NCBI RefSeq assembly: GCF_032854445.1
Contig: NC_088300.1
Coordinates: 53,232,984 to 53,296,983 of the forward strand
From: Liolophura sinensis
Lineage: Eukaryota; Mollusca; Polyplacophora; Chitonida; Chitonidae
Reading direction: 5' to 3'
Length of the DNA: 64,000 nt
Shown: one piece after another, positions 1-20,100 of the stretch
How positions within the stretch are numbered: the stretch's first letter is position 1
Layout: each line of letters starts with the position of its first letter
Program-made: the position numbers and the translations under genes
Notes under the pieces: generated by a model
The model's database searches: none
Told to the model about the DNA's origin: nothing
The model's input: the letters and a program-made list of their open reading frames with translations, nothing else

Positions 1-197
1 ATACATGCATCAAAAACATTAAAAGGAAGCTCAACAATACGTGTAACAGTTTTAATTCAAAATAAAAGTTTATTTTGTGAAAACCACTGAAAAAAAATAT
101 GTCACTCTGAAATATAGTTACTTGGAGAAACTTCAGAGCAAGGTAAAAACAATAGAAAACTGAAGAAACAAATAAGCACCAAATGGGCATTTCCTAC

Positions 198-6636
<6,439 letters not shown>

Positions 6637-6683
6637 TGTTACACAACTTATCCCTATAAATGACAACATGTTAAGAATTATAC

Positions 6684-7217
6684 AGCCCCGAAAGACTCAA
6701 ACTCATTTTCTTATATTCACCTAGTGTCTCTGGAGTCTCACCGCTAACAGTATTAATTTAATACTCAACGAAGGTCTGGGCTGATTCTCTTTGTTATCAA
6801 ACGAGTATCGTGCAAATAAAAGACACCAACTTAAAGACCTGCTTTCTGCACCCATGGCACTGCCACCATGTGTCCCTGCTTGAAGTAAATTAAGATTTAT
6901 TATAGCCATGAATCCAGGGTACATGCTCGTTGGCTGTGGCTGCCATGTTGAGCAGATAAATGTAGACCTTCCACATATGCCGTGGAAGCCTTCATGACTA
7001 TAATAAATCTATTCTAAAACAAGTGGGGGCATATGGTCGTGGTGCAGTGGTACGGGAAGCAGATCTTTAGGTTGGTGTCTTTTATTTGCACGAGCCTTGT
7101 TTGATAACAAAGAGAATTGGCCTGGACCTTCATCGAGTACAAAATTAATACTGTCAGCATAGAGGCTCTAACAAGGCTATGCCAATATAAGAAAAGGAGT
7201 TGGAGTCTTTCGGGGCT
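6684..7217. mobile_element. Foldback (long-terminal-inverted-repeat) element, copy 1
   Basis: The left arm begins agccccgaaagactc and the right arm ends gagtctttcggggct, its exact reverse complement. Beyond the ends, about 200 bp of each arm are inverted copies of one another. Shared blocks include the 'tctctttgttatcaaac' and 'gcaaataaaagacaccaac' segments, separated by a spacer of roughly 100 bp. No coding capacity is seen, which fits a non-autonomous foldback/MITE-like DNA element. No clear target-site duplication was found. It sits just upstream of the HELQ start, in the divergent promoter region. A second copy lies at 30161-30603. Confidence 0.75.
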
Positions 7218-8142
7218 AGAAATTATAATCACTTTTCACAAAATGCCTTTACAAAAATGAAATGTATTCTTGAAAATACTAAAAACAAAAGACTGATATG
7301 TCGTATAATTGTCAGCTTTACACTTACACTTCATATAATTGTTTTATATGCGTTTTAAGCCGTATAAGTTTATGTTGGCTGTTCAAAACAACGAAGGGGG
7401 GAAATTGTCGCGCAACGTTCTTTCAAACCATGAAATACCATGATATTAAAATCAACTTACACCCAAAGTTTCATCTCTTGATAGCTAACTTTGCAGTCAC
7501 AGCGCACACCTAACAAACACAACAACAACAACAATCACCATTCTGACAGCACTTGACATTTTCGACTATCACTTGGTCCTCTATTTTCGCATTTACCAGT
7601 AAATTGAGTACTTATAATTACCAGGTTAGGTAACAAGTTAAGAATGAATTTGTCCCAAAGCTACAATTTCCGATAATAAGGGGTAGACAAAAGAAAATAT
7701 ATCGGAGATAATCCATCAGAAAATCAAAACTACGCGCCCACATTGGTTACTAAAAAATCATAACCAGTCATTCAAGCGAATGTGTATCTTGCAGATTGCT
7801 CAGCATTATGGTTTCACCAGGAATTGTTTCTAAGGAAATATATATTCAATTTAATAAAAGTAATATTTTACAAGTATAGAAGTTATAAAATCACAATTAA
7901 ATGTTACATTTTTTAAATAATTATTTGACCGACTTTTTTCAGGTTAAGATTTTTCTTCACCCGGCTCAGTTGTAGCTCATTAGTTTGACAACATTTGAAT
8001 AGTGGAAGATGTCAAATTTATCTCATTTCACTCGTTGAAGCTGTAGTTGCGGCATATTCCGAAGAATGTAACAACAGACCTCTGTCGGATGAAAGACGAA
8101 TAAGATGTTGACAATTACAGGCGCGGTAGAGGGCTACAGATA
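7218..8142. other. Intergenic, divergent promoter region between HELQ and the P-loop kinase-like gene
   Basis: AT-rich, non-coding sequence between two genes transcribed away from each other. It must hold both promoters, but no convincing core element could be assigned. Apart from the foldback element just to its left, no repeat family was recognised here. Confidence 0.5.
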
Positions 8143-11100
8143 ATGAGCGAATTCCCTGAGTTGGTCCTGCTGTGTGGCCCTCCATTTGTTGTAAATTGAA
8201 ACTTCAATTGAACTCCAATACATGTAACTGAGAAAAGGCCTGCCTTGAAATTTCGTACAACAAGTAATGAGGATAGGTATGCGTTTTTTGTTACTTAAAT
8301 ACCATATATCATCCCCTTTCAGTTACACTTTCGATTACCGTACTGTTTGATAAATAATACGGTGTATCAGAAGTGTTATGATTAATTATGGTTAATCGTT
8401 GCGAGACTTTTGATAATATTCAGGCGTTACGTTGCCTTTCATAATTTTCATTTGCTAATTGGCTATGAATTATGAATACATAATAGTAGCTTTAAAAAGC
8501 ACATTCCCTGTATTTCTTTGTTCGTTATAGTTTGTTTTTAATACAATTTATCATCATGACTGAGTAGGCCTATTACCGGTAAGGGATTATTGTTTATACT
8601 GATACCACATGTACATGTGGGCCTAACCAACTCTTTTATGTATGTCCCAATTTCTTTTTGTTTTTAATCAGGGCAAATCTGAGTACTACATGAGACATTA
8701 TCAGAGGACACATCGTAGAATTTGCCCAGCAGAGGTTTTTGAGAAGGATCCCTCTTCAGGCCTGCGCAGTATTATCTTGCAAGCTGTGGAGATTCTGTTA
8801 AATGTGATTATTATAATATGTGTCAACCATTTTCATAGGATCATTTGCTGAGCATTGTTTGCATCATTTGTCTGGTTATTGCATTAGTGTTCATATAACA
8901 TGAGTCACAGTGTTATATATTATATTTATTTATTTATTTATTTATTTGATTGGTGTTTTATGCAGTACTCAAGAATATTTCGCTTATACGACGGCAGCCA
9001 GCATTATGGTGAGGGAAAACCAGGCAGAGTCCCGGGGGAAACCCACAACAATCCGCAGGTTACTAGCAGACCTTCCATGCTGGAGAGGAAGCCAGCATGA
9101 GCTGGACTTGAACTCACATCGACTACATTAGTGTGAGGCCCCAAGGTGTTCCCTTATAGTCCATCCTTTTTGGAAGTAAGTGAAGTGTATTGTAATTTAA
9201 TATTTTAAAGTTTAATAGGACACTGGTATATAAAGAGAACACTGGCAATTAAGCAACAATCAGATAAATAAAATAAATATAAATAATTAAAACATGTTAA
9301 AGTTTTTCAAGACCTAAAAATAGCGGCAAAGTTTACATTTATTATACAGAACAGAATGAAATAAGTTATGAAATGTTTAATACCCCAATTTCCCAACCTT
9401 TTCACAAAATTAAAGAACAATTTTCCGTTGCTATTTATCCACATTTTTCGTATGATTTTGAAGGACGACAAAACTACATTGGTTGCATTGGCAAAAGATT
9501 CAACAATTACAGTACACTGCACTTTGCACCGTGAAATGTAAAATGGGTGAAGAATGATAGTAATTTACTGAATCACTAATTAATCTTTCATGATGTGATG
9601 CATCTTTTATATACGTTTGTTTTGTAGTAGTAAGTTAGTTCAGGGTATTTTGTTACAATTTAAACCTTCACTTAATATGTTTACCCTTAATTGCCTAAAA
9701 CTAAATTTGGTATGAAGTATAAGCTGTTTGTTTAAAAGGTGTTGTTTGAATCTGGTTAATAGGGTAATAATGTTGTGATTGATGATGAAAACCAGCTCAA
9801 GGAAAGCAGATCTTCATATATCAGAGTTATAAAGAAGAAGTAAGTTAAACTTTATTGTTTGTTTTTTCTATGTTTTGCTACTCAGGTGTTCAATCTTTGC
9901 GTCTAAACTGGCTTGAATGATCAGTTGAAACATGTTGTCATGGTTTGTGTTGGTACAATTAAAAGGACATGTTAAATACATTTGTTCCAAATAAAAATTT
10001 AACCTAGACTTTAATACTTATCTAAGACAAATAGCCCAAACATTTATTAGAAATGGTACTTTTACATGTACTCCTAGGCCTCCATTCCCCCTCCAAACCA
10101 CACCTCAGATTCACACTCTCATATGTTTTAATAAAGCACCCCATTCACCTGGAATGTAAAATATAAATATATATATATTCTCTGTGGTTTGCAGGTTCCT
10201 CATTGCAAATTTACCCTAGTTGATTGATGCCCCAAATATGGAATACAACAGCTGTGCTGGACAAGAGAGTTTAGAGTGGCATCCCATGCAGAAAAGTGTT
10301 TTCATCAAAAATTGCAGGCTGTTGGCTCGAAGAAGACAGATTTCAAAGTTAAAAAGTGGTTTAACGAGGATTCTCCGACAAAGCTGTGGTTTAATACAGG
10401 CATGTTACGGTACCTATACTTTCATTATTTAATTCGTAATTTTCAATGCATCATTTTCTTAAATTAAAACGAAAATCATCTAAAATGGGAGTTTCTCTGG
10501 ATATAACCGGCCTTTGATTCAGGATCTCTCACCAAGGCGATTGTTGTCAATACAAATCCAGCTCATGCTGGCTTCCCTCTCCAGTCATATGTGGGTTTCT
10601 TGCCCCTGGCTCTGCTCAGTTTCTGTCATCATTTAAATGAAATATTCATGAGTATAGCATAAAACACCAACAAAGTGTGGTAAATAAATTAATAAGTAAA
10701 TAAACTTCACCCGGTGACAAAGTCACCTTTAATGTGAGGGATCAGAACCTTCAGCTATTTGTAGATACGCCACTGATCTATGAGGTTGCATGTTGGAATC
10801 CACCTCCCCTGTTGTTTGACTGCAGCTTTTATTTGTTGGTCCGTCAGTGTCCAGGTAAGGTCAGCCTGTTCCCCCAAACTTTGTCGCACTTACCTTAACC
10901 CATAAACTTATACATCTGTATATAAATACAATACCCTTCCATGTACATTGAGCAAGAAAATTGCCCAAAAAAATGATAAATAGAAAAAATAAGACATAAT
11001 AAATAAACAAATAATTAAGTCTTCATTTCAGATCATGACAGCTCAGAAGGGTGGAGCTTGTTGAAAAGAAGACTAGTCTATCAGTTGATGTACACTACAA

Positions 11101-14100
11101 GGTAAACTGAACATTGCTGCTTTGAAAATGTTTGATCAGTGGTTCTCTTGCCATACATGCGATGTGTGAATTTTTGCTCATTTTCATATTACTTCACCAA
11201 TTAATAGATTTTCTCATATAATAATGGCATGGCTTGATTTTTACTACGCCCTCTCCCTATTCATCCATCTAATTTATGCATATTAGAACTACTGTGTTCA
11301 AGTCAACTGGTGTAGCTCTGTGTCAGGAGGGTTGTTAGGCACTTGGGCAGCTCTTTCCACCAGGTTTCTGCCCTGGATATCAATCCACACATACGGTAAA
11401 TGACCCAAAGTTTCACACGTGAGTTACTGTGATTTACTTTCGCACAGTCTGAGTTGGCCGGTAAGATGACAGAAGAGAGTGGTTAGCTCCCCCCCCCCCC
11501 AACTGTACCCTGCATGGGCAGCAGCTCTGGTTGCTAATCGTCGCCACATGGGGTCAAGTCACCAGCAGCGAGGTGTGCTCGTCTCCTGACTAGTAGGCCT
11601 ACATGTACATCTCTAAATATACCCATGAATGAAGTCCCAAGAAGTATTAAGACAAACCTTTAAACTCCAAAAAAGCATGGAATTCCAGAAAGCTTGGAAT
11701 GTACATGCGCAATGTACATTTCAGACGAACTGATTATTCGGGTTAGGCCTTACGTGGAAGTCACCTCACACCATATCAGTTATTTGGGTAGACCTACGTG
11801 GAAGTCAACTCAAACCGTATCAATTATTCGGGTGTAAACCTATGGAGAAGTCACCTCACAGGCTCACACCGTATCGACTTTTCGGGTTAGACCTACGTGG
11901 AAGTCAACTCAAACCGTATCATTTATTCAGGTTAGATCTTCGTGGAAGTCACCTCACACCGTAATCAATTATTCGGGTTAGACCTATGTGGAAGTCACCT
12001 CACACCGTATCAATTATTCAGGTTAGACCTATATGGAAGTCACCTCACACTGTATCAATTATTCGGATTAGACCTACGTGGAAGTCAACTCATATCGTAT
12101 CAATTATTCGGGTTAGACCTATGTGGAAGTCACCTCACACCGTATCAATTATTCAGGTTAGACCTATATGGAAGTCACCTCACACTGTATCAATTATGCG
12201 GATTAGACCTACGTGGAAGTCAACTCATATCGTATCAATTATTCGGGTTAGGCCTATGTGAAGTCACCTCACACCGTATCAATTATTTGGGTTAGACCTA
12301 TGTGGAAGTCAACTCAAATTGTATCAATTATTCGGGTTAGATCTACGTGGAAGTCAACTCAAATTGTATCGATTATTCGGGTTAGGCCTATGTGGAAGTC
12401 ACCTCAAATCGTATCAGTTATTCGGGTTAGACCTATGTGGAAGTCAACTCCAACTGTATCAATTACTCAGGTTAGACCTATGTGGAAGTCACCTCACACC
12501 GTATCGACTTTTCGGGTTAAACCTATGTGGAAGTCACCTCACACAGTATCTGGTGAATGATGGTCTCAGGGAGCCCTCATTGTGCAACGAATATGTATAC
12601 AAATGCATTTTAGCTAAATACGAATTTCACTGAGAAAAATCTGTCCTTGGCTTCCATGTCCATGTAATTCAATTTAGCACCTCAGTCTACATGCACATTT
12701 TGTTTGTTTACAGCTGGAACTCTCCTCCTATGCAGAAGAGTTCCTATTCCTGCGTTTTTTATATCTGAGCCTCCATTAAACACAGTAAACATACTTCATG
12801 CAAGGTTTCCTAAAAACTACCACAATATACTTTTACCCCTTTTCGGTAGCACTGTGTGCTAGCTCAACATATCAGAAGACAGAATTTATTTGAGTTGTTA
12901 TCAGATTAGGAGTTTGCACAACTGGCTTTATAAAGAAAATGTTTTATGACTTCCTGTATACAGTTTTGCCCAGACACGTGTCTCCAGAGACAAATAAGGT
13001 TATTACTTTGCCTTGCGCCAGCAAAAATTCACTTGATCATTGGGTAGACATGTGGAAATTTCAAGTCCTGTGATTGGAAGTGGCTTGTATCTACATGTAG
13101 ATGAAACCAATCTGTATGACCAAAATTTGATCTGAGAGGACTGGAATAAATATTTATTTAATTTAAGTATTCAGATATATGAAATTGGGTGGAAGTTGAC
13201 AGTCCTTTCAAATTTCGCCAGAATGAAATAAAAATGTTTAAATGCAGTGTTGCAAACGCACGTGTGTAGGTGTCAATTTGATCGCAAGTTGACATCATCT
13301 CTTCTGCTGGTAGGCCTAGTAAAACAATCGACCTGTTGCGAAGTCTTTGTACTAAAATTATTGGTGGTGTTGGTGCATAGACTAACTGTTCAGTGAAGCG
13401 TGAGCTTGTTTATTACATTCTTGATCTGTCAATGTAATCCCCTGACCACCCGTGATGCTCTTCCATGGAACTCAGTCAGGAACAACCACAACCAGTGCAA
13501 TGAATCCTGGGAGTGCCAAGGTGAAACTTTCTGTCATTTATCGTACAGCTGATAGCTGTCACATTGTGGAAAAAAAGTCTTGGGTAGGATGTTAAACTCC
13601 AATGACAGAAACACATGTAAGTAAATAAACCTTTTCAGCTGGAACTGCCTGGACTGTTCATTCAGTGGGACTCTGTGACTGGGGAGCAGTCGGCTCTACT
13701 CCCCAGGGTAGCTGAGGTGTGCTGCACGTGGTACAAGGTCAACCCCTGTGGAAGGGTTCTCTTCGTTGCTGATGGTGCCAATATTAAAACAGGTACTCCA
13801 GAAAAACAGGAACTAAAAACTTTTAGATTATACATGGCTGGGTAGAGAAGAGCACCCTGGGGCTGATTTCATGAAGCTCACTGAGCTAAGTAAGGCAGTA
13901 ACGGCCATGACAACATTTGTTGTGGAAATATAAAGTGCACTTAGCTAAGGACAACTTAACAATAAGTACTCATGAAATGTACCCCTGCTCCAGGTTGAAG
14001 TAAGGTATTGTCCCAAGAGCAGGTCCTAGAGATAAAAGCAGAAGAGCAAGACTACTGTTAGAAATGTGCAAAATGATCAGCATTGGAATTGGGCCAGTCA

Positions 14101-17100
14101 TCAGACAAATGTTAAAGGCCACTTTTTTGGAGTAACTCACTTTTCAAAACCGACAATTTCATCGCATGATTTATAGAGATGCACCATAAGTATGTATCTG
14201 TATTGCAGTATAGTTGTTGTTATGGTAACCATATACCTGTGTGTTCTGTCTTTTAAGGCGTTACTTCCTCTGCCCAGGAAAAAGCTGAACTGATCCAGTC
14301 TCTCACTAAACTTGTAAAAATGGTAATTATAGGCAGTTTTATGCTAACACCATGTTTCTTGGGTTACATTCATACATCATACCTTATACCATGTTTACCT
14401 GATTACAAGAATTATTTCGTCAGATACTGTACAAAACTGTATCATCAATAATGAATTGCCAGGGGGCCATTAGTAACACATTGACTTTGTTACATCAGTA
14501 CATTCCTGTTCATGATGGTTACATTTACTTGTTTAAACTGGTTACATTGTTGGCATGTTCATAAGGTTACATTAAAGTCATGTTCACCTGGTTATGTTAA
14601 TACCGTGTTTACTTGGTTGCATCAATATCATATTCGCTTGGTTATGTTTATGCCATGTTTACTTGGTTACATCAATACCATGTTCACCTGCTGTGTTAAT
14701 ACAGTTCTTAAAACCTGTTCTGGTTTGTGTTACACCCTTACACCCGGAAAAAAACACTTATCTGATGTAAGAAATTACCTGAATCCTTAACACAGAACAT
14801 TCTAATTTATATTTTCAGTTACTTGCACACAAACTTACATAAATCAGTAATCTTCATGCAAATCTACTGTTTATTTTGTTTGTAGTTAGATTTTCCTATC
14901 TACGCTATACATTTGGAAAACCCATCCCTGGCCTCTAGTTTCCTCAGCCCACCCAACCCAGGCTTGATAGCTTACCTACAGAGGAGACATTGTGTGGAGC
15001 TAACAAACAAGGTACAGTGCCTTTTATTAAATCTGCTTTAACCCTTAAGAGACAATGTTCTGAACATTTAACCCTTAAGAGACAATGTTCTGAACATTTA
15101 ACCCTTAAGAGGCAACATACTTCTGAATTCATTAACACTTGAATTACTGTCATATTTTATGGCAGGTCTAACTGTGTTTTGTTATGTACCATCTGCACCC
15201 TTAGCTTTTCATTTATGGAACATAGATGTAAAATATTAAACAGCTTTTGCCTGTTCTGAATTGCTTTTAATATGGGATTTTATAAAATTTCTTTAAAGAT
15301 ACTACTATGGTCCATTAGTTTTACATTATTCACATTGTTGAAATTAGTGCAACTTTTTTTAATGAAGAAAGTGTTAGTTTGTCCTTTGAGTGATGTAGCA
15401 GACTTTTATATTGAACACATTGCTGTATAAATCATAATGTGGAACAAATTGTTGAACTGTTCACCAAGTAGCGTTTTGTTCCATGAAACATTTAGTTAAG
15501 CAGTTTGAACTCTACGAAGTGAATCTTGTATGTATTTTCAGGCTACCATGTACCTTTGCACCACCCCAGTTCATGAAACCATGGCCGAAAAAGCAGGGGT
15601 ACAACACTTAAAGGTGAATAAAACAAGCCTCTGGCATTAGATCCTGTAAATAGATAATTGAAGTGATTGTAGCTAATTTTATTTTAATTTTTTAAACGTC
15701 AGTTCTTTAAATTCAAAGGTGTTAGAGTTACAAATGTTTTCTTCCCTCCACAAGAAAACTATCCCTAGCCTAATTACATTGATGATGTGAATTGGTGGAA
15801 TCCAACTCCTGCTAGTTTGGTTATGGCCCCTGATCTCTGGAGGTTATGGCCATTGATCTCTGGAGGTTATGGTCTCAGATGTCAAGATGTTATGTTCCTG
15901 GAGGTTCAGCACTTGTCTCTGGAGGTTCAGGGCCTGTCTCTGGAGGTTCAGTACTTGTCCCTGGAGGATCAGCACTTATCTCTGGAGGTTCAGTACTTAC
16001 CTCTGAAGGTTCAGCACTTATCTATGGAAGTTCTGTACTTGTCTCTGCAGGTTCTGCACCTATCTCTGCAGATTCTCCACTTATTTCCACAGGTTCAGTC
16101 CTTATCTCTGAATGTTCAGTCCTTATCTCTGAATGTTCAGTCCTTATCTCTGCAGATTCTCCACTTATTTCCACAGGTTCAGTCCTTATCTCTGAATGTT
16201 CAGTCCTTATCTCTGCAAGTTCAGCACATCTCTGCAGGTTCTGTACTTATCTCTGGCAGTTCTGTCCATATATGCAGGTTATGTTAACTTTGGGAGGTTA
16301 CACCCTTAACTTTGGAGGCTATGTCCTTATCTGTGAGAGTTTTATCTCGGAATGTTCTGTGTATCTTTGAATGATTTGCCTCTTTCTTTTGAGGTTCTGT
16401 CCTTATCTCTGGAGGTTCTGTCCTTATCTCTGGAGGTTCTCCCTCATTTCTGAAGGCTCGCCTCTTATATCTCTGTGTTTGGCCATTACCTATGCAGGTT
16501 TATCATTATCTTATTATCCCCTTAAATCCCAAGGCTCTGTTCATGGAGGTTTTGCCCTTATTTCTGAAGATTCAGCCCTTATCTCAGGAGGTTTTACACT
16601 TATTTATGGAGGCTCTGTCTTTATAAGTGTAGGTTCTCCACTTATCACTGGAGGCTCTCCTCTTACATCTGTATGTTCTGTCTTTCTCTCTGGGTTTTTT
16701 TTCCTCTGACTGTATTTCATGTTTAGTAATAGTTCAGTTGTTTGCAAAGTGTATTCCATCATTCCTTGGGTCTGGTTGTCATTTTTGGTAATGGGATACA
16801 GCAGGGTGGCAGTGGGGTAGGGGAAGTGTGTTCACAGAATTATGCCTATATGTGACAAAACCAATAAACACACCCACGCTTCAGTGAACAATAAAATGTT
16901 AGCACTAGTACCTACAATCTCTACAATCCTCTACCAGAATGTATGTTTCACATATGGTCTGCGAGAGTATGTCGTGCTAAAACAGGCAGATTGAGCTTAG
17001 ACGGAGGACTGGTAACAAATAGGCTACATTGATAAGCGTGCAGGTCTTTCAAAACATCACCGAATGACGAATATGTGTCTAGTCTTAAGTAAAATAAATA

Positions 17101-20100
17101 TCCACATGTGTTTAAGAAGCTAATGTACAAATATAAATACAACACTTAACTACTCTGACTAACTGCGATTAGGTTCAGCTTTACAGGTTTGCCTTTGTTG
17201 GAGTAAGAAAATTCGTTTTCACGCAGCTTGATTTTATTAGAACTCGTGATCACACCTTACCAGTGAAAGCCTTGATTATCCAACTATACCATTCATTATA
17301 TGGAAATTTGGGGGAAGAAGATGCCAAACTATAACCTGTTGAGTATTCAGATATAAACAGCTATGTGGTATTGATATCATGGCTAATTCCAACCTTTCAC
17401 ACAGGTCTGATTTAGGAAATCTGTATTTGCCCTTATCTTTAGAGGTCATGCCCTTATATCCAGAGGTTCTCTGGATCTTCTATGTCCTTATCTGGAAGCT
17501 CTGCCTCATCTCTTGAGGTTCTTATCTCTGGGTGTTCTCCCATATCTGGAGGTTTTACACTTATCTACAGAAGTTCTGTGATTGTCTACAAATTTTCTGT
17601 CTATCTCTTTAAGTTCAGCTCTTACTGTTCAGGTTCACATGAGCAGCTGTTTATAAATATGTTAAATATTCAATTTTTTCAGACATCAAAGGTCTTCCAA
17701 AAACCAACAATGGTAAGTCAGTATTTAGGCAAGTAAATTATATAGTCTAAAGGTGTTTATTTATGTCCTGAACACAAGTCATGGTGTACACTTGAAAAAT
17801 TTGACTTACAGTAAATACTGTCAGGTAACCATGTCTCTTTAATGCCTGTTAAGTGCTCATATGCTGGCCACTGGTCCTAAGTGTAGCACTTCAGATCAAG
17901 ACCTGCCTACCAATGAGATCACATGTTCAGATACAATGTATGTTGGATTTCACATGGCATTCCATTTCCCACTCTACTTCTGTAGGTGCTGGGTATAACA
18001 CCAGTGAAATTATAAATAGGTACATTTGTAACACCTAATGTATTCTATTAGTATCCTCTCCAGAACTTACAAAACCATTCTGTCCTGTAGATGGTTTTGG
18101 GTTTCCCCCGTGTTGTGCCTGGTTTCCTCCCACCATAATACTGGCCGCCTTAGTGTAAGTGAAATATTCTTGAGTATGGTGTAAAACTCCAGTCACATAA
18201 ATACAGTACCATTCTTAAACATGGAATTTTCCCTATTCCCCAGTTCGAATTGTTCTGGAGTCCTTGGTGGCAATAAGTGGCCAATGGTTCTCTCTTGTGT
18301 GTCCTTACATGAAGTTTGCTAGTGACCACTTGCTTTCCTCTGACAGGATGTGCCACATGTGGAAAGATTCACCTGGATAAAGGTTGGTGGTTTAGTTTGA
18401 GCATTATGGTTTTCTCCACCCTTAATATACTGCTCGCCATCTTATAAGTGAAAAATCTTTGTGTATGGCATAAAAAAGCAAGAAGAAGAAACCCAGGGCA
18501 TATATTGATGTAGGCTTCCCCTTCTGTCATGTCAGGTTATTGTGTTAAAGTCTAAATGTGTGTAGTTTTATAATCCTCTGATGTGTTGGACAGGTGAAAA
18601 ATAATGTGATGACAGTGAAATGTCGCAGCCCTGAGCTCCTGCATGACCTGGAGATCAGAGAACCAGTAGATGCTGTCCCAGGGGGAAGGGATCCCTCTGA
18701 CCCACACATCCCTCTCTTGCAGGAGGTTATCAGCGAGGATCTCTGTGATCACCAGGTGTCGGCAGATCTGGGTAACGGGCGGAGAGAATATCTGTTTGTG
18801 AGAGATCGAAGCATTCTGACAGAGTAAGTAAGAGATCTGAGTAAGTTTCTTCCATTTTAATAAGGTTTTCCTTTTTCACCCATTATATATTGTCATATCA
18901 TCTCCGTATAATAGGTGTGAAGTGTGTGATGTCTTTTACCACCAACAAGAAACAGAATAATAATGAGTTTTGTTTTTTAAAAAGCTTGTCACCTTTGTGT
19001 TCTTCTGTTTCATTTAAATGAAGTTTTCAGTGAACATTTGCAAAATCATGAATGATTGGTGATTAGTATTCAGTTTCAAAACAAAGTGTTGCAATGAATG
19101 CTTGGGGTTCAATATCGGGCCTATCAGTCCTTGCTCTAACCTCTTAGTGGTGAGCGCCGAGTACAATATTTAAAAGTCTTCCGTATGGCCCGACCAGGGT
19201 TTGATCCCGGATCTCTCGAGTCTCCTGACTTCAAGGTGGATGCTGTAACCATTAGGCCACCAAATTGGTCTACAGAAAGTGTTGGATTTCTTGTTATCTT
19301 TGGCACAGCGTACATGAACAAACACTTAAATGTTACACTGGATGCGTGCAATTTTGTACCTTACCTGTCCTTGACTAGATATGCAGAGCTTTATAAGAAG
19401 AATGCCACTCACATTGGAGAAAGTGCGAGTAAAGTGGCCAAATTGTGCCAGATGTCACCAGTTGATCCAGACAGATCCCCTGCCTCCTCCCCTACTGCCA
19501 CACTAAGACCGTGCAGTACCCGAAGTCCCAGAAAAATACCAAGCTGGATGTTCAGCCAAAAGGCATTGAAAACCCATGCTTCCTCAACATCACAGAACAG
19601 TCCCAGTGACACCTACAGACACAGGTACATGTGTTCTAGAGTTAAATTTCTCACCAATATGGGTATGAATGTTTTCAGCATCTAACTAGCACAGAGGGAC
19701 TGTTTCTCCACAACCATTCTTCGATTTCACACTTTCCATGTGCAGTCCAGACGATCTAAAGGAAGCGCAGGATATTTGAATGCGCATGTCATCAGGAGAT
19801 GTCATCTTGAAACCAAGGTTTATTTCCCTCACCTAACTAAGTATCTCTGCTTTGTTTACATGTAGTCGATGTAAGTAGTGTTTGTGTATCCCGCTAGGTT
19901 CTAGCAGGTTGAAATCCTGATCAAGTTAGATCAACTGATGATAAGTATGTACCAGCTGATGATAAGCAGATGCAGGCTGATGATAAGCAGGTACCAGCTG
20001 ATGATAAGCAGGTACCAGCTGATGATAAGCATGTACCAGCTGATGATAAGCATGTACCAGCTGATGGTAAGCATGTACCAGCTGATGGTAAGCATGTACC

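Noticed and set aside
10390-10410. GC donor (ACAG/gcatgt) at the end of exon 4 of the kinase-like gene
   Set aside because: The GT donor at 10410 (TTACG/gtacct), paired with the acceptor before 11047, gives an in-phase continuous product, so the GC site is not needed.
11942-12633. Overlapping open frames of about 100 codons
   Set aside because: Shadows of the 45-bp minisatellite; the period is divisible by three, so frames stay open.
12712-12780. Possible extra exon 'ctggaactctcctcc' after a ttacag acceptor
   Set aside because: It begins like exon 6 of the kinase-like gene but has no donor, soon hits a stop and is not needed for phase.
15787-16709. Leu/Ser-rich open frames of 112-174 codons
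   Set aside because: Low-complexity translation of a degenerate 21-bp repeat in an intron, with no splice support.
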